From NCBI GenBank assembly GCA_043228905.1, contig JBHGNT010000010.1:20336001-20400000 (forward strand): a DNA stretch of 64,000 bases, given 5' to 3'. The stretch is from Azolla caroliniana (taxonomy: Eukaryota; Polypodiophyta). Below the pieces are notes generated by a model. That model ran no database searches. It saw only the letters and a list, made by a program, of their open reading frames with translations, and was not told the origin of the DNA. The first letter of the stretch is position 1. Each line of letters starts with the position of its first letter. Made by a program: the position numbers and the translations under genes. Of the stretch, positions 40,420-52,230 are shown in pieces.

Positions 40420-41425
40420 GATGTGCCCAACCGCGTCACACCACATGCACCTGTTTTCCGCCAGAGGTCGTCGGTCACGGGCCTGTTCGCCACCATCCCT
40501 CCGTGCCTTGGCGATATGGAGATCCTTTACCATCCGCGCCAGCTCCTCCAGAGCTGCTCCCCCGGACGAGCCCTTGACCATGCCGGTTGAGGCCGACACG
40601 GGCCTGTTCGCCACCATCCCTCCATGCCTAAGCGATCTGGAGATCCTTTACCATCCGCGCCAGCTCCTCTAGAGCTGCTCCCCCGGACAAGCCCTTGACC
40701 ATGCCGGTTGAGGCTGACCCGGTCTCGAGCGAATCTCGGGTCTCTTCCCTTCGCGTTGGTGGTGTTGGCTCGAGCTTCTTTGCTGCGACAGAGCCCACCC
40801 CTGTCGATCCTTTGTCAACCCATTCCCGCCATTTGTCGAAATGGCCACAGAACCTTTTCACCACGGCCCACTCGGCCGTCAGCCCGTCATCAGTCTCCAA
40901 TAGGAGGCCTACCTGCTCCTGATCCCGCTCGTCAACCGACTTAACAAACAATAGGACACGACTTGTGTCCAGAACGGTCCGATCAAGCACCGAGAGGCGC
41001 GCGAAGCGTTCCTCAAACTCCCGAAGGAGCACTGACGCGTTCCTTCCTTTGTCGGGGGTCTCCACCCACTCCATGAAGTCCCGCTTCGAAAGTCGAAGCG
41101 CATCTTCAAGCTCGTATCTTTCAAGGAGCCGACCTTCGAACTCCTCCCAGGTCCGGCTCTCGGCCCGTACCTCGAGAACCTCCGTATGGATACCTGGCAT
41201 CGCCACTCGAGGGAACCCGGCTAGACGCCTCTCTTCCGGAATGTCCCTCATTACCATCTCAGCCCGGTAGGACGCCAAGTAGCTCGTGGCATCCTTTCCA
41301 CTAAACCGGCCAATCGTACCGACAACCGCCTCGATAGCCCTATCAAGGGCGCCAGTGCCTTCGCGCGCACTCACTATACGGTCTACATCCGAAGCCATGG
41401 CTTCTGCAAGGTCCGACCCCCTCAT
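40420..41425 (-). pseudogene. Element B gag with zinc knuckle
   Basis: The frame 41425-40628 encodes the gag body (GRFSGKDATSYLASYRAEM, WEEFEGRLLERYELEDALRLSKRDFMEWV). A tandem duplication then shifts frame, and CMWCDAVGHI-stop-KDC (near 40410-40455) is a CX2CX4HX4C knuckle interrupted by a stop. Confidence 0.83.
40477..40718. repeat. Tandem duplication, 2 x 121 bp in element B gag
   Basis: ACGGGCCTGTTCGCCACCAT begins at 40477 and 40598. 121 is not a multiple of three, so the duplication breaks the gag frame before the zinc knuckle. Confidence 0.92.
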
Positions 41426-41446
41426 CTTCTACTCCTCTACCGTCTG

Positions 41447-41464
41447 TTCACGTCGGGTTCACCA
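41447..41464 (-). other. Element B primer-binding site candidate
   Basis: On the minus strand TGGTGAACCCGACGTGAA begins 4 nt inside the 5' LTR. The TGG start and spacing fit a tRNA-primed PBS; I cannot name the tRNA. Confidence 0.65.
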
Positions 41465-41468
41465 AATA

Positions 41469-42082
41469 TGTCGCGTTGTTACGGGCGTGCGTGGAGAACA
41501 AGGCGGGACCACTGGGGTCTTGGACCGAGGAATAGGTGAGAAGAGGGAGAGAGAGAGAGAGAGAGAGAGAGACGCTCACACATGTATAGACAGAGAAGTG
41601 CACGGGGACGCGGCCCAACAACACAGGAGACACGAGTTGAGAACACTAGCGTATGTATATAAATGTATACAGATGACTCGAATGGTTACAACCGACCATG
41701 TCGGCGAGGTGGATGCCGACGCCTGATCACCCACACACACAGGAGAGCAAGATGGAGATCCTTCCGGAAGCACATGGGCGTTCCGCAGAGCAAGATCAGC
41801 CTCTTGAGAACTTGCGCCAAAGAAACCTATGGAGAACGACAGAGAAGAAGAGCCCCCCCCAGTCTGACAGCACTTCGTTCCTTTTAGCGCGCGATACCCT
41901 CTCTCCCCTCGTCTCCCTCTCCTTTATAGCTCAAGGAGGGAGGCCGTTTCACCTGTTTACATCACATTAATTCTCTGTCCTTTCGGACAGAGATACTCCT
42001 CGATTTCCCTTATAGAATATTGCTACCTAGGATCTAACCTTTGTGCCTACCTATCTACCATACGATGGTTTTCTTCACGACA
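41469..42082 (-). repeat. Element B 5' LTR
   Basis: Partner of 35028-35697, colinear except for a deletion between CCATACGA and TGGTTTTCTTC near 42066, plus scattered substitutions. Confidence 0.92.
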
Positions 42083-42656
42083 ACGAGACCTGCACGAGTG
42101 CATAATCGACGGCGGCTCTAGCGTGAATGTCATCAGCGAGGCTACCTGTCATAAACTCGGCCTGAGTCAATGGGAACCTTGCCCCTTTTGGCTTCGGATG
42201 GCCGATACACAGTCGGTTCGCCCCATCGGATTAATCCGCCACCTCGACTTTACTCTAGGAGGCCACATGTTCACTATCTAGGCCATTGTATTACGACTCG
42301 AAGCACAGGGCGCCTACCCAATGTTACTTGGAAGACCATGGTTGCGCACAGCAAATATCAAACAGCATTGGCATCGCAACATGATTTCGTTTCGACGAGG
42401 AAAGACCAAGGTCCGGATCATAACCAAAGAACGTGTAACCACGCCCCACAACACCTTGCTGTTATACACGAAAGGTGTGCACATGCTCGACGGGTTAGCC
42501 GATGACGAGGTGGAGAACTTCCTAGAAGATCATCCCACTATCATACCCTTCTTCGAAATCGACGCGATATCGGCCGTCGGCACACCTCTAGGCGAGGAGG
42601 TCACGGAGAATACACCTCCCCAGGACGAGCCAGATCCCACCACCATCGCAGAATGA
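42083..42656 (+). pseudogene. Element A protease, continued after B
   Basis: The plus strand resumes with LHECIIDGGSSVNVISE, a retropepsin core with D-G-G in place of D-S/T-G, then MLLGRPWL (the usual ALLGRPW motif) and an acidic C-terminus ending in a stop at 42654. The block before the insertion (IKIMIKGW) is the normal partner of this domain. Confidence 0.83.
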
Positions 42657-44345
42657 CGACACGCTCGGGATGCTTTTGAACGTGAACTCGCCATCTCCCA
42701 ACGAGTGAAGGCATCAATGCTCGAAACACTGAACCTCGGTTCGAACGAGAACCCTCGCACCCTACAGATTGCTAATAACTTACCAGCCGGCGAACGAGCA
42801 GCCCTCATACGCTTACTCACTGATTACCAGGATGTATTCGCATGGTCTTACACGGATATGAAGGGTTTGGACCCTCATTACTACCAACACTAGATCCATC
42901 TTCTCCCTGACGGTCGGTTGGTTCAGCAAAGACGCTATCGTATGAACCCCAATTATGCGGCTAAGGTCAAGGAAGAAATAGACAAGCTCCTTCGAGTCGG
43001 GTTCATACGACCTGTAAAACGCGCCACATGGTTAAGCCCAATTGTAGTCGTCCCCAAGAAAAACGGGAAAATTTGAGTCTGCGTCGACTACTGCAAGCTT
43101 AATGCTGCAACGGTCACAGATGGATTCCCTCTCCCATTCACAGATAGCGTTCTCGACACGGTGGCAGGTCACAAATGCTACAACTTTCTAGACGGGTTCA
43201 GTAGCTACAACAAAATCCGAATGCACCCGGATTATCAGGAGAAAACAACATTTGTCACAGAATGGGGTGTTTTCGTGGCAGAAGTAATGATGTTCGGATT
43301 GAAAACGACATCGGCCACGTTCCAGCGCATCATCACCGAAATTTTTAACGAGTATATCCCGGCGTTCATGCAAGTCTTTCTCGACAACTTCGTCGTGTAT
43401 GGCCAGCGACTGGAGCACATGACCCAGTTACGTCTCTGTCTTGGTCGATGTCGCCAGGCTCGGTTAAGTTTAAACCCGGCAAAATGCGCGTTCTTGGTGA
43501 CAAGCGACAACCTACTCGGGCACATCGTCAGTCAAGAAGGTATTGCCATGGACCCGGATAAAGTACAAGCCATCCTAAACGCCCCCGCACCCTCGAACGC
43601 AAAGGCCCTCAGCCGATTTCTGGGGCAAATCAGATGGCACAGCCGGATGATACGCCACCTGGCCGATTTCGCGACACCACTACACGCGGTGGTGCATCGA
43701 CTTCCCTTTCAATGGACTTCAATCGAGGACGAGACTTACCAAGCTTTGAAATTAATGCTCTTGCATGCCCCAGTTGTACAGCCCCTAATATGGTCGGAAC
43801 CTTTTCACATCTTCGTGGACGCATCAGATATCGCCATCGGGAGCGCACTTACGCAATGCACGCCCCCAAATTGGTATCGGCCAGTCTATTATGCTAGCCG
43901 ACGTCTCTCGGCCGCTGAAAAGAACTATTCAACCACCGAACGAGAGGCCCTCGGTATGATCTACAACATCAGTCAATTTCGGCATTACCTCTTAGGCCGA
44001 AAAATCACATTTCACGTTGATCATTCGGCCCTCCTTTACCTTGTTAATAAAGAACCCTGACAGGTCGCCTGGCTCGATGGATGCTCCTGTTACAAGAGTT
44101 TGATTTTCATATACAACATCGACCCGGAGTCCAACACGTCGTTGCGGACTACCTAAGCCGCCTTGAGTTAGGGGACCCTGTCGAGCCCACGTATGACGAT
44201 TTACCCGATGTCGGCCTATTTAATCTCACAACGCTGCCAGACGACAAAGAAGATGAATGGATCACGGAGATGACCCATTTCCTTAGTACTGGCCTGCCTA
44301 CCAACCACATGCCCCTCGATGCGCGGAAACGACTCGCAGTATGAA
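42657..44345 (+). pseudogene. Element A reverse transcriptase and RNase H
   Basis: 42705-43160 carries linker and RT fingers with stops (PAGERAALIRLLTDYQDVFAW, VVPKKNGKI-stop-VCVDY). 43161-44060 is open and holds FLDGFSSYNKI, the motif-C block VFLDNFVVYG in which the second catalytic Asp is Asn, then LSRFLGQIRWHSR and RNase H (HIFVDASDIAIGSALTQ, HVDHSALLYLVNKEP). 44081-44344 continues HRPGVQHVVADYLSRLE in a shifted frame. The Asp-to-Asn change alone would inactivate RT. Confidence 0.87.
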
Positions 44346-44379
44346 GCCGGAACTTTTGTCTCGTTTCCGACATCCTCTA

Positions 44380-45474
44380 CCACAAAGGCTCGGACGGAAT
44401 ATGGCGTCAGGCAATTCGACAATTCGAGAAGAAGGCCATCCTCCAAGAGGCCCACCTAGGAATCGCAGGTGGACACTACGTCAAAGAGTTCACAACAAGG
44501 AAAGTATGGTAGAGTGGGTTATGGTGGCCTACAACGAAAAAGGATGCCCACGAGTTCTGTTGGCAGTGCAACTTGTGCCAACGGTTGGGACAACCGATGG
44601 AACAAGCTCGGATGCCACACCAACCCATTCTTCCATTGGAACCATTTCAAAAATGGGGGTTAGATTTTGTGGGACCCTTCAAGCCAGCCGCGGCATGAAC
44701 CAGTAATAAGTATATCATCGTGGCCACGGACTACTGCACAAAATGGGCCGAGACAACACGGCAGCATCCACAACCAAATTTGTGTACGAACATCTCTGGT
44801 GCCGTTATGGATGCCCAATAGAGCTCGTTAGTGACCAAGGTGGGCACTTTATAAACCATATAATACGCGAGCTTATGACACACTACGCGGTTGTACATAA
44901 GAAAAGTACACCATACTACCCGTAGGCAAACGGATTGGCAGAATCGACTAACAAAATTCTCCAAACAATCCTGAAGAAGATCGTCAATGAGAACCGCACC
45001 GATTGGGATGACAAGCTCCAGAGTGCACTATGGGCTTATCGCACTACATTCAAAACGAGCATTCAATCCACCCCCTTTCGGATGGCTTTTGGTCTCGAAG
45101 CCGTTATGCCCATCGAGTTCCAAGTTCCGAGTCTCCGAGTTCTAGTTAAAGCAAGGCTCCCCGAGGCCCAATCCGAACAATATAGGCTAGAACAACTCCT
45201 CGAACTTGGCGAGGATCGAGTAGCGAGCATGGCCCAACTTGAACAGCGCCAACGACAACGAAAAGCCTTTGTGAACCGACATCGGAAAGGATTGGAACAA
45301 GAACTAACCATCGGCAAACCGATCCTCGTTTTCCAGACACGACTCGGTGCCATGCCCGGGAAGTTACGATTTCGATGGACCAACCCCTTCTGGATTATTG
45401 ACAAGTTCAATGGCACGTTCCAGCTCGGCACCCTCGACGGGGAAATTGTCAAAAACTGGGTGAATGGATTCTGA
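44380..45474 (+). pseudogene. Element A integrase
   Basis: A degenerate HHCC module (HLGIAGGHY-like, QCNLCQRLG in shifted frames) is followed by DFVGPFKPA, the core FVYEHLWCRYGCPIELVSDQGGHF, TPYYP-stop-ANGLAEST, and an open C-terminal frame 44935-45474 with WAYRTTFKTSIQSTPFRM, GLEAVMPIE and RWTNPFWI, ending NWVNGF. It is the plant gypsy integrase type; three or more stops interrupt it. Confidence 0.85.
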
Positions 45475-46098
45475 CTGTGACCGTACCAGGGTATTTCCCC
45501 AATCAACCCTTTCGCCGAGTCTCACGGCACGGACAATGCCTCGAATGAGGCCACATGTCCCCTTCGGTAAGAACCCACCAACATTCCAAAGCGTACTTTA
45601 GGTAGGATTAGGCATAGTTTTAACAATTAGTTAGTTCCACCTAAACCACCTACCACATCACCCAAATCACGTCATGTTTAGAGGCACACACTAGTCACTT
45701 TCACATTCACTTAAGTATATTAAGGCACATGCACAACACCCAAGGCACAACACTAACTCCCTAGGACGTGTGGCCATAATATCCTATTATGGCACCCACA
45801 ACCAAGAATCTCCATGATCCTCTTCTTGCACAAAACCCTAGGCGTTCGATAAAAAACAGTTACCCCAAGCACACCACACACAGACGCTTTCTTGCACACT
45901 CAGCCTCCATCGCTCCCAAGCTCTCAAGCCTCCTCTCGCTCTCAGCGCTTTCATCACTCCCACCGCTCTGGCTCACAAGCCCTCTCTTGTTCTCGTAGCC
46001 CCTCTGCCGAACTACAACCATCTCCTTCCCTCACTCTGTCTCGGCCTCGTCTCATCCTCCTTCCCCAATCTTCAACATAGCAGAACCCCGAGTCCATT
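45475..46098 (+). other. Element A spacer between integrase and extra ORF
   Basis: AT- and CAC-rich sequence, partly open in frame but with biased composition (Ser/Leu/Pro). No domain is seen. It could be the leader of a subgenomic or spliced message for the ORF that follows. Confidence 0.45.
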
Positions 46099-46917
46099 AT
46101 GCCTCTTGCAACTTCACAGGAAACCCGCTCATGGATTCAGGAACGAAGATTAGGTGGTTATTTAAAGGTGATCGATGCCCCTACACACCCTGACGCCCAA
46201 GCGGTCGCACGCCGAATCCACCCGGACACAGTCACCAACAATATGATTCGTGCTACCTTGGACCTGAAGCGAGGAGGTGATCATGAAGTAGAGATTCCCC
46301 CTTCCACGACCCTGAAGGAATACTTTGGTGTGTACTCCATATCTGGTAAGGCCTATCGCACATACGGTGGATCCAACAAGGCATTCGGAGAAATCGCTCG
46401 CATCCTAATGGAGTACGCGTTCATGCATACCAACCCTACAAGTATGCCATAGAACAAAGCAACGATCATTATCAGTGAATACGAGGGAAACAAAATCGAC
46501 TGGGGTATCATCACGGGCGAAGGCGTACGTGCTACACTGGCCTCGTTTCAATCGGGTAAGAAGTTGCTTTCTGTGATGACGCATTTTTTCACAGTCCTCT
46601 ACCCACCGCCTTCGTTTTCTTGCCCTCGCACCCTCTCTTCCCCACCACAACCACGGAAGCAGAGGGAGAAGCTCTTGGCCTTAAACCAGGAAGCATGGGA
46701 AGAGTCTACACCCCCTTCGCCTCCTTCGACCGCTCAAAACCCTACCCACATCTGGGTACCACCCCCACGAAAACCCCAAAAGAAACAGGTCTGGAGTGAT
46801 GGTGCCCTGTCCGCTTTTGGAAATGTGTCGATGGTGGCCTTGACAGGTGGGGTCTCTATTTGGGTTGGGGCGTGGCTGGTTTGGGGGTGCAGTGATGCTG
46901 CCTCGATTGTTTGTACC
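46099..46917 (+). pseudogene. Element A extra sense ORF (aORF) downstream of integrase, function unknown
   Basis: From ATG at 46099 a single frame runs 273 codons to the insertion point of element C, broken only by a TAG at 46450-46452. It continues on the other side of C at 52631 or 52634 and ends TGA at 52697-52699, for about 295 codons. The first 150 residues look globular (RRIHPDTVTNNMIRATLDL, EYFGVYSISGKAYRTYGG, KATIIISEYEGNKIDWG). A Pro/Lys-rich linker follows (about 185-235), then one hydrophobic, Gly/Trp-containing segment (about 246-266). I do not recognise the domain. Position and orientation match the extra or env-like ORFs known from some Athila/Tat gypsy elements. Confidence 0.65.
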
Positions 46918-47361
46918 TGTCAGAACCAAGGATAAAAGATAGAGTGATGGAAGAAGGATATTAGAGAACACGAGAAGAAAGGAATGAAATACTAAGAGAA
47001 GAATAGATGTATAAGATAGAGAAAGAAAGAGAATGGATACAAGATATGTAATGAGAGCTAAAGACTGGTGTTGATTCGAATTGATTTGAGAATACATGTA
47101 TGCGCTTATTTATAGGTTCCTATAGAATAGCTTAGAGATTTCTAGAATGTTCTAGAATGTTCTAGACCTAGAATGCTCTAGGACATTCTAGAACATTCTA
47201 GAATAATCTAGAGTTTTTACAATAATCAATGTAATACAAGAAGTAGCTTTTATTGTTTCATATAACAATAAGCTATCTTAATGGTTGAGGTTTTCAAGTA
47301 TGAATTACAAAGTTCGAGGTTCAAGTCCGGGTGACGCCATAATGGTCATGTGTTCATGACA
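46918..47361 (-). repeat. Element C 3' LTR
   Basis: 444 bp; partner of 52231-52629, with about 45 bp of extra sequence near 46960-47005. It contains repeated TTCTAGAATGTTCTAG words (47140-47210) and a tRNA-like segment at 47270-47330. Confidence 0.92.
47270..47330 (+). repeat. tRNA-like segment inside element C LTR (left copy)
   Basis: TAAGCTATCTTAATGGTTGAGG resembles box A, and GGTTCAAGTCC (47318-47328) is an exact box B match. The strand is opposite to the element's transcription. The other LTR carries the same segment near 52539-52600. Confidence 0.5.
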
Positions 47362-50300
47362 TTATCCCTCCTTCGAGAACACCGAGTGGAAGTCGGCGTT
47401 AACATTGTTGGGTCGGGCTTGTTTGGATAGTGACGATGGAAGTCGTTGACCAAAGCTTCAGCATTACAAACGTTATCGATGGGTTCCCAAGTGCGATCAC
47501 TCGGAGGATAACCAAGCCAATCAACTAGATAATAAAGCTTATTGCGCACAATCTTAGAATCGAGAATAGCAGCTACCTCGTATTCGGGGCCGTTCACAAG
47601 TTGTACAGAAGGCGGTGGTGGCACGACACGATCAGGAATTAAAGAGGTGTGGCAAGGTTCCAAAAGAGAGCTATGAAAGACAGGGTGAAGCCGCATATGT
47701 GCAGGAAGGTTAAGACGAAATGTTGCATCATTAATCTGCGTCGTGATGACAAAAGGACCTAAGCATTGATAGTCAAGCTTAGCACACGGTCGGGTAGTCT
47801 TGATGTGACGACGAAGCAACCATACACGGTCACCAACCTTAAACGGAGACTTAAGACGATGTCGATCGGCATTGGTCTTATGGTGTGCTTGCGCTTTCTG
47901 AAGATGTGACGATAACTCGAACTGGATTTGTTGTAGTCGGTGGAGGTGATGCGCCGCACTAGGGTTTCGTGACACCTCGGGAAGATCCAGTATACACCAT
48001 CGAGGGTGGTTGCCGGTGTAGGCAAAGAAAGGTGTAACTTTGGTAGAAGAGTGGACCGTATTGTTGTATGCAAACTCAGCAAGATGTAAAATTTTACTCC
48101 AATCATCTTGTTGATAACTAATGAAACATCGAAGATATTGCTCGAGCGTCTGATTTGTGCGCTCTGTTTGTCCATCAGTTTGTGGATGATAAGCCGAAGA
48201 GAGTTTGCAAGAGATTTTGAGGCCTGCCCATAGGTGCTTCCAAAAGTGTGAGATAAATTGAGGACCTCGATCGCTAATAATATCATTCGGGAGACCATGA
48301 TGGCGAAACACTTCACGCATAATGAGATCTGCAGTTTCTTCACTACTGATGGTCTTTACACATGGTACAAAATGTGCCATCTTGGTGAACCGATCCACTA
48401 CTGTTAAAATAGTATCAAAGCCTTTGGAAGGTGGCAGATCCGTAATGAAATCCATAGAAATAGACTGCCATGGCTTGTTGGGAGGGGGTAATGGTTGTAG
48501 TAAGCCATAAGGGTGATGTCGGGGTATTTTGGCGCGACAGCAGGTGTCACAAGTGCGAACATAATCTTCGACAAATTTTTGCAAGTGAGGCCACCAAAAC
48601 GAACGTTTCACCAGCTCAATGGTCTTGGAAATACCAAAATGTCCAGCCATGGGGGCATCATGACAATGTTCCAACACTTGAAGTTGGGGTGATCCGTCGG
48701 GGACGTAAAGGAGATTCTTGTAGAAGAGTAAACCATCTTGCCACTTGAAGTCCTGATAATGTTGAGATGACCCTGGCAATGTGGAGCAAGATGGACGACT
48801 TGAACCACAGTGGGCTAAGACATCCTTAGCAAAATCATCCGAATGAAGTTGTTGCCGAATAGTGTCAAGAAGGGTAGAATCAAGTGGTGTGGCATAAATT
48901 GTTGTTACCTGTAGCTTTGATGGCCCGAGGAGAGTTTGCTTTTGATTGTCAAAGGCCGGATCTCCAGGTCGAAGTGCTAGATACGAACGCCGAGATAGAG
49001 CATATGCTTTCCCTTGTTGTTTTCCGGGGCGAAAAATGATCTTGAAATCGAAACGCGTTAGAAATTGGGCCCACCAAGCTTGTCATCTATTTAATACTCG
49101 AGCTGTTTGAAAATATGTGAGATTTTTGTGATCACTATAAATGATAATCTGATGAGGTGATCCTTCTAGAAAATGACGCCATTGCTCGAATGAGTCGACC
49201 ACAGCTAGTAACTCCTTGTCATGCACCTCATAGTTTATCTCTGAAACAGTAAACTTTCTCGAGTGAAACGCGACTGGATGTATCTGCCCGTCCTCGCCTG
49301 GTTGCGATAGGATACTCCCCAATGCAAAGTCTAATGCATCCGCCTCAATAGTAAATGGCTTTTCAGGATCAATATGTGCTAGGATGGGTGCTGATGTGAA
49401 TGCCTCTTTTAGCTGCGTAAAAGCCTTGTCCGCTTCGATACTCCAAAAAAATGCTTGATTTTTCTTGGTGAGTTGAGTAAGGGGCAACACAATGCTTGAA
49501 TGATTATGTATGAATTTGCGATAGAAGTTCGCAAATCCGAGGAAACACTGGACATCCCGAACTGAGCATGGGGGTTTCCATTCCAATATTGTTTGGACTT
49601 TTGCCGGGTCCATGAAAACACCCTGGGATGAAATAGTGTATCCCAAAAATTCGACTTGTTTGCAATCAAAACTGCATTTCTCAAGTTTGGCGTAAAGACC
49701 ATACTTCCTTAAGCGTTCAAGTACTTGCCGCACATGTATATCATGCTCCCCCTGTGTTTTAGAGTAAATCAATAGATCATCTAGGTAGATGATTAGAAAA
49801 ATATCCAAGAAATCCCGAAAGATGTCATTTGCCATATGTTGGAATACGGCAGGTGCATTTGTGAGCCCGAAAGGCATGACTGTATACTCGAAATGACCAT
49901 ACCGAGTACGAAATGTTGTTTTCGACTCATCTCCCGGCCGAATTCGAACAAGATTATATGCACCCCTTAGATCAAATTTGGTAAAATGCTTTGCCCCACC
50001 AATGCGTTCTAAGAGATTGGAGATTAAAGGTAAAACATACCTATTCCTTATGGTGACTTTATTTAAGCCTCGATAGTCCACGACCAGACGAAGGGAGCCG
50101 TCCTTTTTCTTCACAAAAAAGATAGGAGCACCAGCTGGAGACTTTGAATGTCGAATAAACCCATGTGCAAGATTTTCCTTGATGTATTCTCGAAGAACCT
50201 CAAGCTCAGTGGGTGATAAATTGTAAATCGGACCCCACGGAGGCTCTTTTCCTGGTTGGAGATCAATAGGACAGTCGTACGGCCGATGCTTTGGAAGAAC

Positions 50301-50975
50301 ACTAGCTTTGACTTTGTCGAAAACATCAGCATAGTCTTGATATTTTTTGGGAATTTGGATGTCTGAATTCCCTTGAGTGACACTAGAAGGTGTCACTGAT
50401 ACTGCAAATAAGTAAAGGTCCTCCTTGCCTCCCACTTGGTGCAATTGTTGCAATGTGATGGCTGAAATTTGATGAGAAGGATATGGTGCATCGGTAGAAC
50501 TATATACTTTGGGAGGATAATCCCGAGTTCGATCCTTGACAATGATATTTTCTGCTAAAGGGCACCTAATTTCTCGCTTCCTCCAATCGATTCTAGGGTT
50601 ATGTAGCTCGAACCATGGCAAACCGAGGACAATTGGATGCTCAGGACTACGGATTATGTTAAAGGAAACTACACATCCTAAATCACCCAAGAGTATGTGT
50701 ATTGGCTCAGACTCTTCAAATATCTTCCCGGAAGCTATGGGGCGTCCATCAATCACTACTACGGAAACTGGACAAGGAAGTGTATGCAAGGATATTTGGT
50801 GTTTTTGGGCAAAATCTCTATCCATGAAACAAGAATTGGCTCCAGTATCTAAGAGGGCTTGGACATGAAGTTGACAACTGGGTGTCTTAACTTGTACTAG
50901 GGCTGAGAAGACTCTACTAACATGCTTGGAAGAAATGGAACCCATACTAGGTTGTACATATCTAGGGTTGTCCAA
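47362..50975 (-). pseudogene. Element C pol: protease, RT, RNase H, integrase, chromodomain
   Basis: One frame from 50975 to 47362, broken only by TGA at 49083-49085 in the RNase H region (an Arg codon would be CGA). Order: protease with ALLDTGANSCFMD; RT with DLRGAYNLVRI, VMPFGLTNAP and catalytic YLDDLLIYS; RNase H with IEADALDFALGSIL, HDKELLAVV and YSDHKNL; integrase HHCC (HCHDAPMAGH ... CDTCCRAK), D-D-E in MDFITDLP, SDRGPQF and DGQTERTNQ; then HPVFHSSLLEP and a chromodomain (YEVAAILDSKIVRNKLYYLV, WLGYPPSDRTWEP). All catalytic residues checked are present, so this is the most intact coding region of the four elements. Confidence 0.93.
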
Positions 50976-51044
50976 CCAAATGGCTCCTATTTTGGCCGGA
51001 CTTATTCGTTTGACTCCTCTTCTAATTGGCTTAGGACTTCAAAT

Positions 51045-52166
51045 TTATATGGACAAGGGTGGATTATTCATAATATTAGATTCACTAACTACTTCTAAAA
51101 TGTTGGACTCATTTTTATTGTCATAGTGAATTTGATTTACCTGACGTCTCGGCCTACGGGAGCAATGAATGGCTATATGTCCTGGACCTCCACAATATAA
51201 GCACAGATGGTTTGCTCGACGACGTTGCTTCTCTTCGTCTGACAACGGTCCTCGTCGTTGAGTCATATCGATCTCCATGGGTGTAGGACTATCCATTGGG
51301 ACTGGACTACGTGTTTGCCTTGGAGTTGGAGCAGGGCTATACATTTGCCTTGGGGATGATTGCGCCGTTACTGATGCATAAGTTGGTGTGAATCTAGATC
51401 TTGTTATTTGTTGTTGTCGCTCACATCGACGCTCAAAAAGGCGATTATCACACCGTATTGCTCGACTAATAGCTTCTGTAAGTGACCTTGGATCCTCGGG
51501 GAAGGTAAGAAGTAAGTCTTTGACATCACTACGAAGGCCTGAAAGGAATTGCTCCATTAGGGCTTGTTCATCCCAAGGAATATCGCTTGCGATGAGACGG
51601 AAATTGGCAGCATATGTTGAAGCTAGTTGATCACCTTGACGAAGTGTACGAATCTTGTTGATAGTTGTTCTCACCCCATCAGTATCTCCGAAACAAGCCT
51701 TAAATTCCTTGATAAATTCCTCGAAATTATTCAGTAGAGGAGAATTGGTCTCTAGCAATGGAGCAAACCACGACAACGCTATGCCAGTCAATAAAGTGCC
51801 CACTAGCCCGACTCGTGATGCATCTGTTGGATAACGTGCGGGATGCATTTGAATCACCAACCGTACTTGATTCAAAAAACCTCGGAAATGCGCCCTCGAC
51901 CCATCAAATTTAGCTGGGAGGCTAATTTTGGGCTCCTTGATAAGTCCCTGACCTTCAACCCTTTGTTGTTATAACACGACGATTGTCGACTCTAACTGTT
52001 GCACTCGTCGCGTGAACTCCTCTTGTTGTTGTTGCTTCTCTATAGTAACCTTTTGTAGATCCCCAAGTAGACGTTGATTCTCTACTTCAAGAGATGCGAA
52101 CTTGGATTTAAGGTTCTCCATTTCTGCAACAAGGGTGAGATATTCTTCTGAGTTAATGGCAGCCAT
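51045..52166 (-). pseudogene. Element C gag with zinc knuckle
   Basis: ATG at 52166 begins MAAINSEEYLTLVAEM and a coiled-coil (LKSKFASLEVENQRLLGDLQKV). A stop at 51969 interrupts; the same frame continues with KISLPAKFDGSRAHFRGFLNQV, the gag body (SWFAPLLE, FEEFIKEFKACFGD, FLSGLRSDVKDLLL) and a knuckle CLYCGGPGHIAIHC. It ends TAA at 51045, and the pol frame follows in phase after one more stop. Gag and pol in one frame is typical of Tf1/sushi-type elements. Confidence 0.9.
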
Positions 52167-52230
52167 GGTTTCAGGATGGTTACAAAGGAGGATAAGAGAG
52201 AGAGAGAGTGTGAGAGAATTCAAATCAAAC

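Larger units (their letters stand above)
35028..42082 (-). mobile_element. Element B: GC-rich Ty3/gypsy retrotransposon nested in A
   Basis: LTRs at 35028-35697 and 41469-42082 share TGTCG/CGACA ends; the right copy lacks about 86 bp near its outer end. On the minus strand the order is PBS, gag with zinc knuckle, protease, RT, RNase H and integrase, ending at a polypurine tract. The interior is visibly richer in GC than the plant genes or element A. Single-base stops and frameshifts occur throughout. The outer flanks are ATGG and ACGA, not an obvious duplication; removal of one 4-bp flank would restore the A reading frame. Confidence 0.92.
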
